Assembly (NCBI GenBank): GCA_028564925.1
Contig: CM053033.1
Span: forward strand, 88,140,257-88,204,256
Origin: Lithobates sylvaticus
Lineage: Eukaryota > Chordata > Amphibia > Anura > Ranidae
DNA length: 64,000 bases
Direction of reading: 5' to 3'
Position numbers and translations under genes: made by a program. Positions 25,001 through 40,000 of the stretch are shown here, one piece after another. A model generated the notes under the pieces. That model ran no database searches and was not told the origin of the DNA. It saw only the letters and a program-made list of their open reading frames with translations. Position 1 is the first letter of the stretch. The number at the start of each line of letters is the position of its first letter.

Positions 25001-28000
25001 ACTCTGCATTACCCAGCCAATACTCTGCGATACTCTGCATTACCCAGCCAATACTCTGCGATACTCTGCATTACCCAGCCAATACTCTGCGATACTCTGC
25101 ATTACCCAGCCGATACTCTGCATTACCCAGCCGATACTCTGCATTACCCAGCCAATACTCTGCGATACTCTGCATTACCTAGCCGATACCCTGCCAATAC
25201 TCGGTGATACCCTGCCAATACTCGGCGATACCCTGCCAATACTCGGCGATACATCAGACAATATTACAGTGGGGGAGAGGATGTGGATATTACAGCGGGG
25301 GAGATGACGTGGATATTACAGTGGGGGAGATGACGTGGATATTACAGCGGGGGAGATGACGTGGATATTACAGTGGGGGAGATGACGTGGATATTACAGT
25401 GGGGGAGATGATTATTACAGTGGGGGAGATGACGTGGATATTACAGTGGGGACTCTATGGTGGCGGAATTTTCACAGGTTTTTGCAAATTCAATTATTAT
25501 TTGCTGATCCGAAAAATGATCCGATCCGTGACTCTGATCCGAGGATCGATCCGATCCGTGAGTTTTTTGATCCGTTGCACCCCTACTTTTTGAATACATT
25601 TTTAGACTGTATTTATTGGCTTAAACTGTGCTCACCTCACTCAAAGTCCCAGGGCGATTTTTGGTTTTGTTGCTCTGAATCATGATTCAGATCGCACTTC
25701 AGATATTACTGACTGAGGAAGCAATGTGACGTCTCTCCACCACCTTGTTTTAAACCCATTTTTGCCAACACTCCACATCCGCACATTTTCACCAACCTCC
25801 AACCACACGTCTAAATGAAGCCTTAGACCCCATGCACACTATACAACTTTTGTTGTCTGATTTCCTTTAGATTTATCAAAACCATGACATTGTACTGCAA
25901 GGGCCTGCCTGATTGTATACAAATTTAAACTCTTAAGGTTTGACCTCATATTATATGGTTTTGGTAAATCTACAGAAAATTGTATAGTGTGTATCCAGCT
26001 TAAAGCCCCTTTCACACTTGTGCGTCTTTAAAGTTGCGTGATTTTACTGCGATTTTGCAGCGATTTTTGCCACGATTTCAAGGAATGCCTGTGTAAGTGG
26101 CATCAAAATAGGACCAAAGTAGTGCAGGGACTACTTTGAAGTCGGAATGACTTGAAGTCGTACTAATATGAATGGCTGTCATTGGAAATCATGGGGAACG
26201 ACTTGTCATGCTACTTTGCAGTCCCAAATCGTGGGACAAGTCGTATAAGCGTGAAAGGGGGCCTAAGAGTAAAACCTTGTTCACACATGAAACATCACAT
26301 AGGATTCCTCAACGTAATCACTTTGGTTTGAGCAAAATCCACTGGGTGCGGCTATTTTTTAAAGGTTAAAACTGACAATTTTTTAATGAAACACCTTCTG
26401 CTATTGAAGTCTTCCCCCCAAGCACTGCTTGTTCACACAGCATACCTCACCTGTCCTCATTCCTTCAATTGTACAGAGTGCTCACGTATTGTACGTGTTG
26501 TAGTGAACAGACGAGGGACAGGGTTCCGTCAAAGCAGCACATCAATCATAGTAAACATCACTGGTTGCTTTTCAGCTCATGTGCGGTCTCTACGAGCTGT
26601 TGAAACATCTGCACTGAGCCCGGGTTCACACTGACCCGACTTCAAAGTCCTGCGACATTGAAGTCGGACCCTAGCGCGACTTTGACATGACTTGCATGCA
26701 ATTTTAGCCCAAACTGTTGTGCAGGAACCTTTTTCTAAGTCGCAGCAACTCAAGTCGTACCGATTAGATCTGTTCCATTGCACAGAATGGGGTCCAACTG
26801 GGTTCCAACTTCTGATGCGACAAGTGCTCCAAAGTCGAAGTGATTGTCGCATCAGTGTGAACCGGGCCTGAAGGTACTGATCACTTTCTAGCAGATGAGG
26901 GTAAGCTTCTACTTGGAGAATTTTGTGGCTGGCAGCTAAGATACCAGCTAAAAGGTCACATTTTGTTTCTCTCTGTTTCTCCCTTCAGTAAGGCCTGATT
27001 CACACCTATGCATTTTTAGTGCTTTTTGCATTTTTCAGATTTTCACTACAGTCCATTTAACATGGTTTCCTATGGAACACGTTCTGTAGTGAAAATCTGC
27101 AAAATGCAAAAAGCACTAAAAATGCATAGGTGTGAACCAGACCTAAGGGAGGTTCTTTTTAAAGCGGCACAAAGATGCACTTCTAGAAGCTATAGCACAG
27201 TGCAAATTTTCCTAAAGCCATAAACCTTGGAAAACCTTTATGGCCATATATACAGTAATTAGGAAATGCATTGAGAGTGGAGTTCTCACAAAAAAAGTAG
27301 AGAAACAGTAGTGTCTCCAGTAATTAGGGAATATTAAGGTGGCCATTACATAGCAGCCTCCAGATCTTTTGGCAAGATGGCATACATGTCCATTCACCAA
27401 TTTTATGGCTGGTTTTAGTGTTGGAATCAATAGAGTAAACCATCAAATGTATAGTTTTATCTTCTAACGTGCAATGGAAAAATTGCATTTGCAACCAGTC
27501 TGGTCTCTACAAACAGCACAGCCACTTTTCTTGCTGTTCAACTTTGTAACATAGGCCCCAGGGAATTTATATAAAGAGCTATTTTAGTTTTGGGTGGATG
27601 ACTGCATAATGAATCATCCACTAATCTCCTACTCCACGCACAAAAGTTTACAAATAATTATTCAGTTAATGTTAACAGTTTGCTTTGATATTCCAACCGG
27701 ATCTATGAAAAAATAAATCAGTGTTTTAATGCCCCTCCCATCACTTATACATAGTGCTTGTGTGGTGTAATTTGTCCTTTGCTATACTGTAAAAAACTTG
27801 GTTGATCCTGTCTGTTCCTGTTTCCCCCTAGGTGTGCTGACCATGGTAATCATGGCTACTGAGCCATGATACTGTGGTCAGTTTACATGCTTCCATCAGC
27901 TCGCAGTCTCTCCCTCTCCCCCTCCCTCCCTGCCTGTCAACTCCTGTGTGTGAGCCGATCTCCAAACCCACCCTTCCCCTCCTGCCGCTATTCTGACTGG

Positions 28001-31000
28001 CAGTAAATTCAGTGCTCACAACTACTGCAAGCCCCTCTGTTATAACACAATATACCACACAATGTTGTGTGTTTTTTTTTTAATTCTCTTGCTAAATACC
28101 CTTTTCCACATTGCCGATACGTGGTCGTGTGACCGCCCGGCTGACGTCAGAGGGGGGTCTCAGCCCCTCCCTCTGTAGTCTTTAGATCGGGGAAGGAGAG
28201 CTGCTGGAGGTCACGTAACTGCACATTCGTGCTGTGGAATAAGATGTTTAGCAGGAGAATTATAAAAAAAAACCACATACACTGTAAACACAAACACATA
28301 AGCCCCATACACACGGTCGGAAAATCCGACCACCAAATCCATCGGATTTGGTCTGACGGATTTAGTCCGACACTGGTGTTGCATACACACGGTTGGACAA
28401 AGTTGTCGGAAAATCCGATCATTCTGAACGTGGTGACGTTTGTTGCCTACGACGGGACTACGTAGAGGCTAGTAGCCAATAGCTTTGGTCTTGTAATGTG
28501 ATCTGAGCATGCGTGGCACTTTGTCCGTCGGAATTCGCTACACACGATCGGAATTGGTGTGATCGGACTTTGTTGTCGGAAAATTTTTCCAGCAGGAGAT
28601 AGAACTTTGTCCGTCGGACAATCCGATGGAAACTGTCCGATGGTGCCTACACACGGTCGGAATTTCTGACAACATTGTCCGATAGGACAGAATCCATCGG
28701 AAAATCCGACCGTGTGTATGGGGCTTTACACTCTACCGCCCACCATGCCAATCCATCAGATTATACCATATGCTACATCATGTTATCAGAGGCACAAATG
28801 CATCCTTGTTCCCGTGGAGAGAAGGCTAGATCCCTGAACCCGCAGCAGGGTGCATCTCCCATATCCACCAGACCGTCATCTTAATTCATTAAAAACTTGA
28901 TGTTTTTGCATTATTAACAAGCAGCAAGTGGTCACTTGACATATTCACCTACCCTTTTTAAAATATTGTATCCCTCCACATCATACAGTCCAGCGCTAGT
29001 AGGTGGAGCAGTCCATAGCTTTGTTTTTTTGTTTATTAGAGGGTTAACAACTTGGATAGGGATGGGATGTTGTGGAATGCTCACTTGGCTTCAGCAAACT
29101 TCAGGGACAACTTCATATATACAATCTCCTCTTCACTTTCCTCCTGCACATACTTGCCATCTTCTGCTGACTCACTCTTGTAGGATCCCGCAGACCCCTT
29201 GTCAGACCAGTAACGGCCCATTACAGACAGGAACTCGCAGTCCCTTAAGTGGAGCACAGATGTAGTGAAACAGCATGTAACCCCTTTCCTCCTGATTCCT
29301 ATGTGGCCACTGATCTCAGCACCACCTCTTCATGCACTGCCAGCCCAACTGGCTGCAGCTGCCTCTTTCACTAGCCCTCATCGCTGCATTTCTACACCAG
29401 TCCACCCGACTGACTCTCCCAGGGAAAGGATAGAAGACTTAAAGCGGGATTCCACCCTAAAGTGGAACTTCCGCTCATCGGAACCTCCGGTGTCACATTT
29501 GGCACCTTTCAGGGGGGGGGGGGTGCAGATACCTGTCTAAGACAGGTATTTACACCCACTTCTGGGCATAGACTCCTACGGGAGTCTATGCCTCTTCCTG
29601 TCCCGCTGCGCTGTCTGCTGGGACACACACGGGTCCCAGAGACAGCGTGGACAATTCTCATTGCACTGCGCGACTCGCGCATGCGCAGTGGGGAACTGGG
29701 AAGTGAAGCCGCAATGCTTCACTTCCTGATTCCCTCACCGAGAATGGCACCGGCAGCAGCAGAGAGCCGAGCGATTTATCGACCTCTGCTGCCGACATCG
29801 CTGGACCCTGGAAGAGGTAAGTGTCCATTTATTAAAAGTCAGCAGCTGCAGTATTTGTAGCTGCTGGCTTTTAAAAAAAAAAATTTCAGGTGCAATCCCT
29901 CTTTAAGCACACCGCTGTCTTCAAGGGAGACTGGCTACATGTGGCAGTCTCCCCCCTTTGTTAGTCCCCACAGTGTTGAACTACTCACTTTGTCCGCTCC
30001 TGTGCCTCCAGGAAGACCTTCTCCCGTGTGTTTTTGGCAGGATCGTTGCAGCACCCGATCCTCAACCCAAGGCAGGACACCCCCCCCCCCCCAGCCGAGG
30101 GGCCGCCCCTCAGAGCCACCGACAGCCTCCTCTACACTGCATCTTCATCTTACACGACTGCCTCTGCTGGCCTGGTCCATGCCTATTTATGTGGTATTCT
30201 CTGGCCCCTGCCAGCCCACCTCTGGGGATTGGCAGAGGCCCCATAAATTTTCATGGCAGCTCATCCTAACCCCCTATCCCCTAGTTCTAGAAGGTTCTCC
30301 AACCTTCCAGACCAGGGGGAGGCACCAGAGAGCTACCAGGATGAGTCATCCAGCCCTGAACTCCCATGAACCCTGACCCAATTAAGACTCACAGAGTTAC
30401 AGTGTGACTCAAAATATGGTTTGCCTGCTCTAATTCCAGCACACATATTAGAAGGTGCTACATAAATGTAAGTAGGCCATACATCTATACAATTTTTTTC
30501 CTTCAACCAGTGGGTTGAACAAAAAATAATGTGCCAATTCCCCCATCTATACATTCAGGGGGGGGGGGGGGGGGGGAATCAATCCCACTGTGCTATTGTG
30601 TTCTCAGGTGGAAACTCAGCAGAGGAAACTTTCCTAGGCTGGTAATGCTGTGAAGACTGCCCAAAACATGGAAGTAGAAAGCATTAGCAATGGTGACATA
30701 AAGTGGCTGTGTGCAGCCACGTTTTATCATTTATTTCTTTTTGTAGGAGGGTTTAATATACTTTTAAAGTTTAATTGAGGGCATAGGTGTCAAGCAGAAG
30801 TTGTAAAGCGGACTTGAGCCTAAAGATTGAAGATTTGATATGTTACAGGGAACATCTAGAAATGTTGATTGTACCTAACAGTACCCTGAAAGATTTACAT
30901 TTGTCTTGAATTCTTCCTGAAAAATAGCATTACACTTCCTAGTTTGTGAGGGCTCCTATTTAAATCAGAGTATAGAGAAGTCAATGGGTAGATACAGAAG

Positions 31001-34000
31001 CAGAAGAACAAGATCTGGGTAGTGACTTCCTCCAAGAAGCAGCCCTGATCCTCCTCTTCTAGGGTCCCCCACTGGCGTTGTGGCTTCCTGTTCTTTGATT
31101 AGAGTCCCCATAGCAAGCTATTTGTAAATGCTAGCTCCTGAGCTATGTGTGTCAATTTGCTGTCTCTCAGCCAATAAGGAGGCAGAGAGTCAGGACAGCA
31201 ACCGCTCTTGTGTACATCAATGGATTGGGATCGGGCTCGGGTAAGTATTAGGTAGCTGGGGGGAGCTGCATACTGAAGGTTTTTTACCTTCATGCTTATA
31301 ATGCATGAAGGTAAAAAAACTTTCAGGCTTTATAACCACTTTAAGCTCACTACCCATTACAATCTCATTGTACAGTGCATCATCTCTAGAGCTACCATCA
31401 ACAGTGTAGTGCAAGGACCTGCCTGATTGGATAAAAATTGATTGGACAGATTAGTTATGTTGTCATATTCCATAGGTTGTGTATTTGTAATGAAGTCTCT
31501 ACCAAGATTGTACTGTCAGGCTGTAAGGCACCCTTATGCCACGTACACACTACCGGACTTTTTGACAGCAAAGGTCCGACGGAACGAATCCGTCGGACAA
31601 TTCGATCGTGTGTGGGCTTCATCGGACCTTTGCTGTCGAAAAATCCGATGGACTTTAGAAATAGAACATGTTTTAAATTTTCCCGCTGGAACTTCGCCGG
31701 ACCCAGTTCCTATCGGGAAACCTGATCGTCTGTGTGCTGGTCCGACGGACCAAATACGACACAAGGGCAGCAACAGCACCTGCCTGCGAGAATGTCACAC
31801 TGATTCTCGGCTGCAGGGCACTGTACATCTCGTGCTCGCTCAGGGCACTGTACATCTCCTATTGCAGCGAGCGCGAGAGAGAGGCAACAATGTCCCTTAG
31901 GTCTGGTATGGATTTTAAGGGGAACCCCTACGCCGAAAAAAAAACGGCGTGGGGGTCCCCCCAAAGTCCATACCAGACCCTTATCCGAGCACGCAGCCCG
32001 GCCAGTCAGGAAAGGGGGTGGGGACGAGCGAGCGCCCCCGCCCTGTGGCCCCCCATCCCAAAGCATCTTGTCCCCATATTGATGAGGACAAGGGCCTCTT
32101 CCCGACAACCCTGGCCGTTGGTTGTCAGGGTCTGCGGGCGAGGGGCTTATCGGAATCCGGGAGCCCCCTTTAATAAGGGGGCCCCCAGATCCCGGGCCCC
32201 CCACCCTATGTGAATAAGTATGGGGTACATCGTACCCCTACCCATTTACCTGGGGAAAAAAAGTGTCAATAAAAAAACACACTAGACAGGTTTTTAAAGT
32301 AATTTATTAGGCAGCTCCAGGTGTCTTCTTTCAACTTTGGGGGTCACTTCCGACTTCTCCGCGCTTTCCGGTTCTTCTCCCGCTCCCCGGCCTCTTCTCC
32401 CAGTCTCCGGTTCTTCTCCGCGCTCTCCGGTATCTTCTGCTGGGCTCCTCTGCTATCTTCTTCCAGCTCTTTTACTAGCGCTGGCCCGGTCTTTGCCTTC
32501 GTAGTCTTCTTCTTCCCTCTTCTGTTCTTCCGATGTTGACACAGCGCTCTCTCCCGCTGTAATGCTGTGTACAGGGTGCGCAACAACTTATATAGGCATG
32601 GGACGGGGCTCGCAAGGTGTCAATCTCGCCGATAAATGCGGCGAGATTGACTTCCTTTTCTAGTCCTGTCGTACCTGGAGTCACGTTCAAAATTAACTGA
32701 CTTTACTCCGTGTGTGGGCAAGTCAGTTCATTCGGAAGTCCGTCGTAACTCTGTCAAAAGTCCATCGGGAAGTCCGTCAGACCTAGTCTGCCGGAAAGTC
32801 CGTTCGTGTGTGCGCAAGTCCACTAGTTCGGAAAGTCCATCTGAAATCCACCGAAAGTCCGTCGGGAAGACCGTCGGACCTAGTCTGCTGGAAATTCCAG
32901 TCGCGTGTATGCGACATTATTTAATTAAGTCATTTTTATACTGTATATATATATATAGTATTATTATATATAAGTCAAATTTCAGGGCAGCAGAAATGAA
33001 CTGCTTGATAATACAAAGATGTCTAAACATCACACTTAGCGCTCAATCATACTTATGGCTGCCCCTGTTATCCATCTCTAAAGTTATCAGTGGTTGCCAG
33101 GTGGATGGGAGGTGATATGTCACCTCCTTACTGCCCGTTTTATATCTGAAAAGCCCACACCACCACATGCAGGACCGTTTTTGAGGCAGGGCAAAAGGGG
33201 CAGCTGCCCTGGGCCCTGTCATTGTTGTGGGGCCCAAAGCAGCTGCCTCATACTTGCCAACTATCCTGGTTTAAATTCCCTCATCCCTTGAGGTTTTAGT
33301 CCTGTGCTGTGTCCCAATATCTCAGTGTGAAGTGCTGCTACTAATGCTGCCCAGCTCTGCCATATTGTACAGATGACTCACCTGCAGACCCTGTGTTTAC
33401 ATGTAAATTACCGGCATTCATATGTAAATAGCGGCGGCCATCAACATTGATATGTATATCATGCCCTCCTGAGGTCATATCCATAGTAATCTCTAGCAAC
33501 CAATCAACAAGCAGAAATCATGTGCTGTACCTCTAGCAACTAATCAGTGAGCCGTAATGTATGCTGTACCTTTGGCAACCAGTCAGTGAGTGGTAATGAT
33601 ACACTGTAACCTCTGGCAAACAATCGCAATAGCTGCCTGATCTGATTCAGTAAACTGATTCTGAGTCTAGCTGGTATTTATTGTATGTCTCGGAGCAGGT
33701 GGAGAGCGAAACTGCATGGGGGGGGGGGGGGGGGGGGGGGAAGAAATGTTTTGCCCAGGGTCCAATAAATATTAAAGACGGCTCTGACCACATGTATTAC
33801 ACGCAGTCGCAGGACAGTTGTAGCATGGATCCATTCCCTGGAATGTTTCATGCTTGACAGCGGTATTGAGACAGGAAGGCAGGAGCATTGCGATAGGAAG
33901 GAAAACAATTGCTCAATTCAAATGTCAGGACCTGCAGCAGACAAATGAGAGGTTCTTATTTATTATATTCTTGGTTTTGCAGGAAATTAGGAATCGATCC

Positions 34001-37000
34001 GCTGCTTTCAAGCAGGACAACAATTACTTTACGGAGGCAGGGGGTAGCCCTGAGAACCTGAAGAAGAATCGATACAAAGACATTCTACCATGTGAGTATA
34101 AGGCGCGTTTCAGTGTGCAGGTTTCAGGGGGGGGGAATCACCTAACTCAGGTGGTCATAGACACAGGCACACTGTGCCCAACCCTCAAACTGCTCCATTA
34201 CCTATCTTCTTTGTTTTGTTTCAGATGATCAAACACGGGTTCCCATTACATTTCTTGCAGAAGATGTTGGCTCTGACTACATTAATGCAAGCTTTATACA
34301 GGTGATGACTGGCTACTGTTGGTAAAACAAAGCTGTCAATTTTAAAATATTTTGTTCAGTTGTCACCTTGATGCAAGTGCTACTTCCCAGCCCTAATCTC
34401 ATATTCATATAACTTTCTATTATATATTCTATTTCTTTCCACAGGACCTGATTCACAGTAAAGTGGGCCTAGCATCAAATATATTTTCCAGATTTAGTAG
34501 GGATTAATGAAATGCAGAGTTTTTGTTTTGCCAAAATTTGGGGGAAAATTGGGTCATTTGGTAAAAAATTTGACCATATTGGCTAAATGCATTGAAGTTA
34601 TAGGGAATGGCAAAATGATAATGGCTACTGTGGGTTACAGAAGTGATGTTAAAGTACAAAACTAAAGGCTTTTCAATGACAGTCTAAACAAGTACCAAAT
34701 CCAGTTACTATATGATGCACAAACCTCAAAAGTGTATACAAAAAATCCTTTATCTTTCCTGACTGAGCCAAAGCCTCCTTCATCTGTGTCTCACCAGCTC
34801 CTACACAGAGACACTGCAGCTCACAGTAGTATGGTCCTAGCAACAGAGGTGGTACTGTCAGTCCAGAAAGCAGTGGAAAGGACTAGGTGTAGCCAAGTGC
34901 TGATTGACAAGCTACATGTAGCGCAAGCAGACAGCCTATATGACAGTGACAACTCTGCTCTGAATTCAGGAGCAGTGCAGCACTGTTGCCATGCCATGTC
35001 AGGAAGCTGCATTAGGCGGGCTTCACTGGCAGGATCAACAGGAATTTGTGGGACTTTGCAGGAAGACTAAAAGAAAACTGTAATGCCCCGTACACATGGT
35101 CGGATTTTCCGACGGAAAATGTCCTATCGGACCATGTTGTCGGAAATTCCGACCGTGTGTGGGCTCCATCGGACTTTTTCCGTCGGAATTTTCCGACGGA
35201 AAAAGTTTGAGATCCTGCTCTCAAATTTTCCGACAACAAAGTCCTATCGGACTTTTTCCGATCGTGTGTAGCGGAATCCTGCCGGACAAAGTGCCACGCA
35301 TGCTTTGTCCGACCGCGTGTATGCAACACCAGTGTCGGACAAAATCCGTTGGAAAAAATACGACGGATTTTGTGGTTGGAATTTCCGACCGTGTGTACGG
35401 GGCATAAGTGTAAATGCACTTATAATTAAGTGCTACAGCACATACATTTACATTAATATTTTTTTAAATTCACAACAGCCTATGAGAAATGTATTTCTTC
35501 CAAAGTAGACCTAGAGAGAAATAAGGAAAGAAAGCATGTGATCAACATTGTCAGGCCTGACATTCTCCCAGAGTGCACCTCTAAGCCTAGGTACAGTGAC
35601 ATCCCTGGAGCTCGAAGACTGCATTTATTATTATTATTATTATACAGAATTTGTATAGCAACAACAGTTTGCACAGCACTTTACAATATAAAGGGAGACA
35701 ATACAGCAACAATACAATTCAATACAAAAGGGTTAGGAGGGCCCTGCTTCTGCGACCTTACAATCTAATAAGGAGGGGCTGGTGAAACAAAAGATAATAA
35801 CTTTAAGGGATGAACTGATGAAGGAAGATTTGGTTGTTAGCTGAAGGCAGGATAGGCCTTCATGTAGAGATGAGTTTTTATGGATCGCCTAAAAGTGGGC
35901 AGAGTAGGAGATAACCAGACAGATTGGGGTGGTGAGTTCCAGAGGATGGGACAGGCTCTGGATAAGTGCTGGAGAGGAGCATGGGAGAAAGAGACAAGGG
36001 AGCTAGAGAGCAGTCTTGAAAAGAACGGTTTGGGCGATATTTGGAGATAAGATTGGTGATGTAGCTCGGGGCACATTGGTAAATGGATGGGTCTGGCAGT
36101 AGCATTCAGAAGAGAATTAAGGTTGCTTCCCCCAGTGAGATGGATAGAAATCGGTGGTGGTCTCATCCCTATTGTATAGATAAGAGAGGATCCCCTATGG
36201 TTGGGACTTTGTATAGAGCACCACTCTCACAAGATTATATAGAACAAAATGTAAATGTTTTATTGATAAAAAAGATGTAAAATCCTCAAAATTTGTTTAG
36301 CAGCAGGATGCACATTATACAGTATGCATGACAATACACATATACAGAAAAACATACAAAAAGAAATTTATACAAAAAATTACACAAAAAAATACAAAAC
36401 AACATTGGAAAGATCGCAGATACGGTACTGTTATTCTCCCGGAGGTAGGAGTCCCCCAATGAACTCGACGCGTTTCCAGTTACCCAGATATGGGAACCTT
36501 CGTCAGGAGTGGGGAGTGAAATTTATAACGGGAAAGTACCTGTCACTCTAAAAAAGGCAAAAGAAAGAAGACCATAAACAAGGGGAATGCTATCATTTTC
36601 AGGCCAGGATCATAGTATTAAACATTGGAGAGAAGCAAAGGGGAGCAGAAAATGCATGTTCTAGGGATATATTTCACATATTCAATATTAGTATCTGTGG
36701 ATTGCGACAAATCATGACATTGTTATTGTCTCAGATAGTGACATAATAGAAAAAATTCTTACTGGGTATGCTGTTCGACATGTCAAGGAAAGAGTATATA
36801 CATATATAATATTGTCACGTACCACGTTGAGGACGGCATTCGTAGATCAATGGCTTGTATATCCGCAAACGCGGAAAAGAGTATGTGTATCCCCCAAAGA
36901 GATCTGTAGGTGGGGGTTAGACTGTGGCAGCACACGCTAGGTTTTATTCCACTGGTGGGTGATCCTACGTATGGGAATTATGTAATAGCGACCAAATCTG

Positions 37001-40000
37001 TTTATGATGGATATTGGGGGGAGAGAAAAAGGGGGACTTTATTAATGACAGCTCCTTACAAGTATAGTACTAATGCCCAGAAGGAATGGGTCTCCCATGG
37101 TGTCTAGAGTATTGATTTCAAACAGGAAACAGGTGACATAGTAGCATTGTAATTAAGAAAGTGCGTCACCCAGATAGGAAGGAGAGCATAATGATGTGGA
37201 ATATTAGACATGGTGCATATCACCCACATACCCGTAGATATAGACCAGACAGAGAGCATAGTAATAGACATAGACAGTAGTACCTCTCCCAACAGACACC
37301 AGATATTAATGCTCAGGGAACTCTTACGTGTAAATCATATATATGTCGTTAGAGGAATCGTCATCCCCGAGAGATAATATCTCAGATGGATGAAAGGGTA
37401 ATCCCAAATATGGGTACCCAAAAAAGCCCGGGGGGGAGGGAAGAGGAAGGTTCAGGTCATTGACAGTGCCAAAATACCAAACCGGGATTGGCCAAAGTCA
37501 TAGGTTAGAATGTTGTGCTTACCCCGTCCTTAGTGCAGTGTCCCTTGTTCGTATGGACCGTATTGGTCCGACCTCCGTGTTCCTCTGCTGCCCAATAGGA
37601 GCAGACAGAGGATCGTTTAAATAGGGTATATGGGCGCATGTATGACATCATGTTGTGGCGTCCCATTGGACGCTCAGTGCCCGCCGTCATAACTGCGCGA
37701 CCTGCGTGTGTTTATTACGTCGCGCATGCGCAGAGGTATGAAGGGTCCGTATTATTGCGGCTCCCATATCGTGATTCCGCGCATGCGCATACCGCATACA
37801 GAGATAGAGATGAGACGGAGCCTATAGTACTCCCCATGTAGGAGGCATACAAAGCGCCCCAAGCGGTCGATTCGGCCCTATAACGTCCAGTGTATATCAG
37901 ATAGATGGAAATGAACGGTGCTGTCTCCCTGTTGTGGTCCATACCAATTATATATACATTATACAGACGCCATTAACATTACGATCCAGGCGTTGTTGAC
38001 ATGCTTATAGCATCCTAGGGGGGGAAAAAAGAAAAAGAAACACCCCAAGCAACTTAATAAATAATCCCTATGAAACAGTAACTGCTGAACAGTTGCATTC
38101 AATGTCATGATAAGTACTGGAACAATTATGGATGAGCGTCTATAGCATCCAATAAGAGGCAGAAGGAGGTTCCTCCGCACTATGTTATATTATCCCCAAG
38201 GGTGGGCAGTAATACACAATACATCTGTATATCAATATATATATACACATCTGTCCCAGGACCTATTGTATTTGTATGACCCTGGGTATACTGGATGGAA
38301 ATGGTATACATAGGTAATCTGGCACAAAGCAACTAATGGTGAGTAGATACCCATACTGAATATTAATAAATATAAAAGATAATAATAAGGATGATAAATG
38401 AAAAAATGAAAATGAAAACAATGTAAGATTTTGGAAACCGATGAAAAAGCGTATCAGAACCCAAATAATTTGTGAAGGCTCATAGTATGTGCTATATTTC
38501 ATCAGAAGAAAGATGGCAAACATGTTTTCTCCTCTATCTTAACCGTGTCCCTCCCAGGAACCGGATGTGAACCCTTCCAAGAAGGGTTTATAACTGATGC
38601 AATCGTTTAGACCCGGTGGACATGTGGCCCTAAGTGCCACAATCCATCTGGTCTCATGTTGTAACAAGATTTTATCCCAGTCTCCCCCTCTTGAGGTAGG
38701 ATGTATGCGATCCAGAACTAAGAATTTAATTCTTGGAAAATTCCCCATGTGCACATCTCGGGAATGTCTCCCAAGTGGTAGGTCTGGATCACATACACGG
38801 ATACTGTGTACATGTCTACTTGTTCGTTTGTGAAGCTCCTGTTTTGTCTTCCCCACATAGAATGAGCCACAAGAACAAGTAAGCATGTACACCACTCCGT
38901 ACGTGCGACAGTTTGCGTAATGACTAGGTTTGAAGCTCCTTCCATTGGGAAGCACTATATTGGTATCGATATTCATGTACTGACATTGGGTACAACCCCC
39001 ACATTTGAAGGTACCGTGACGTTTGCACGGATCCCCCCTAAAGGCTCCGGTGTATTCACTCTTGACTAGGATGTCACGTAGGGATTTTGTACGTCTAAAT
39101 GTCACAAGGGGCTCTTTGGGTATAAACAGATTCAATGTGGGGTCAATATCCAGTACGTGCCAGTGTTTCTTAAGGATGCTACGAACCTGTCCGTGTTGTT
39201 GGTTATAGGTCAGCACTACACGTGTTTGATCCATTGTCTTACTGCTTTGTTTGACAGGTTTAAATACAAGACTCAATCTTGTTTGTTGCAAAACCCTTTT
39301 GAAGGCTTTTTTTAGACTCGTGGGGGAGTATCCCCGATGCAGTAGACGCACCTGTAAGTTTTTTGCTTCAGATAAGAAATCGGAATCTTTTGTGCAATTT
39401 CTACGTATCCGTAAATATTGAGAATACGGGATCGATCTAACCAAGGGAGTGGGGTGGAAACTGGAGGCATGCAAAATGGTATTGCCTGATGTTTCTTTTC
39501 GGTAGAGAGTGGTAGAGAGGTGGCCATCATTATTTTTTCTTATAGTGATATCCAAAAAATTAATTGTATGGGTATCGCAGGTCATAGTGAATTTTAGGTT
39601 AAAATCATTCATTCCCATGGCCGCTATGCATTGATTCAATCCCTCCATGCCTCCTTGCCATACCAAAATGATATCGTCAATGTAGCGATACCATAAAATG
39701 ATATGGTCCGAAAATTGGGAGTGCATGGAAAGAAAAGTATTCTCCCATTCCCCCAGATACAGGTTGGCGTAGGATGGTGCGCAGCACGTCCCCATAGCCA
39801 CCCCCTGTATCTGGAGGAAGTGGGAGCCGTTGAAAGAAAAAGCATTATGTGATAGTATGTATTCCATTGCTTGTACCAAAAATTGATGTAGTGGTTTGTC
39901 ATCCTTAGATGATTGAGACAGATAGTGATTAATGACCTCCAGGCCCTTTTTATGGGGAATTGAACAGTAGAGGGCCTCTACGTCTATAGTGACCAGCAAT

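Larger units (their letters stand above)
23334..25585. mobile_element. hAT non-autonomous element with perfect ends
   Basis: Perfect inverted ends TAGGGGTGCAACGGATC and GATCCGTTGCACCCCTA. The 8-bp direct repeat CTTTTTGA lies at 23326-23333 and 25586-25593. Subterminal ATCCGATCCG repeats are on both sides. The body is minisatellites and a nested element; no transposase frame is visible. Confidence 0.9.

Noticed and set aside
36324-38523. Small open frames in the 3' region of both Penelope units as genes
   Set aside because: They recur only because the unit is duplicated; none has a recognisable motif or good start context.
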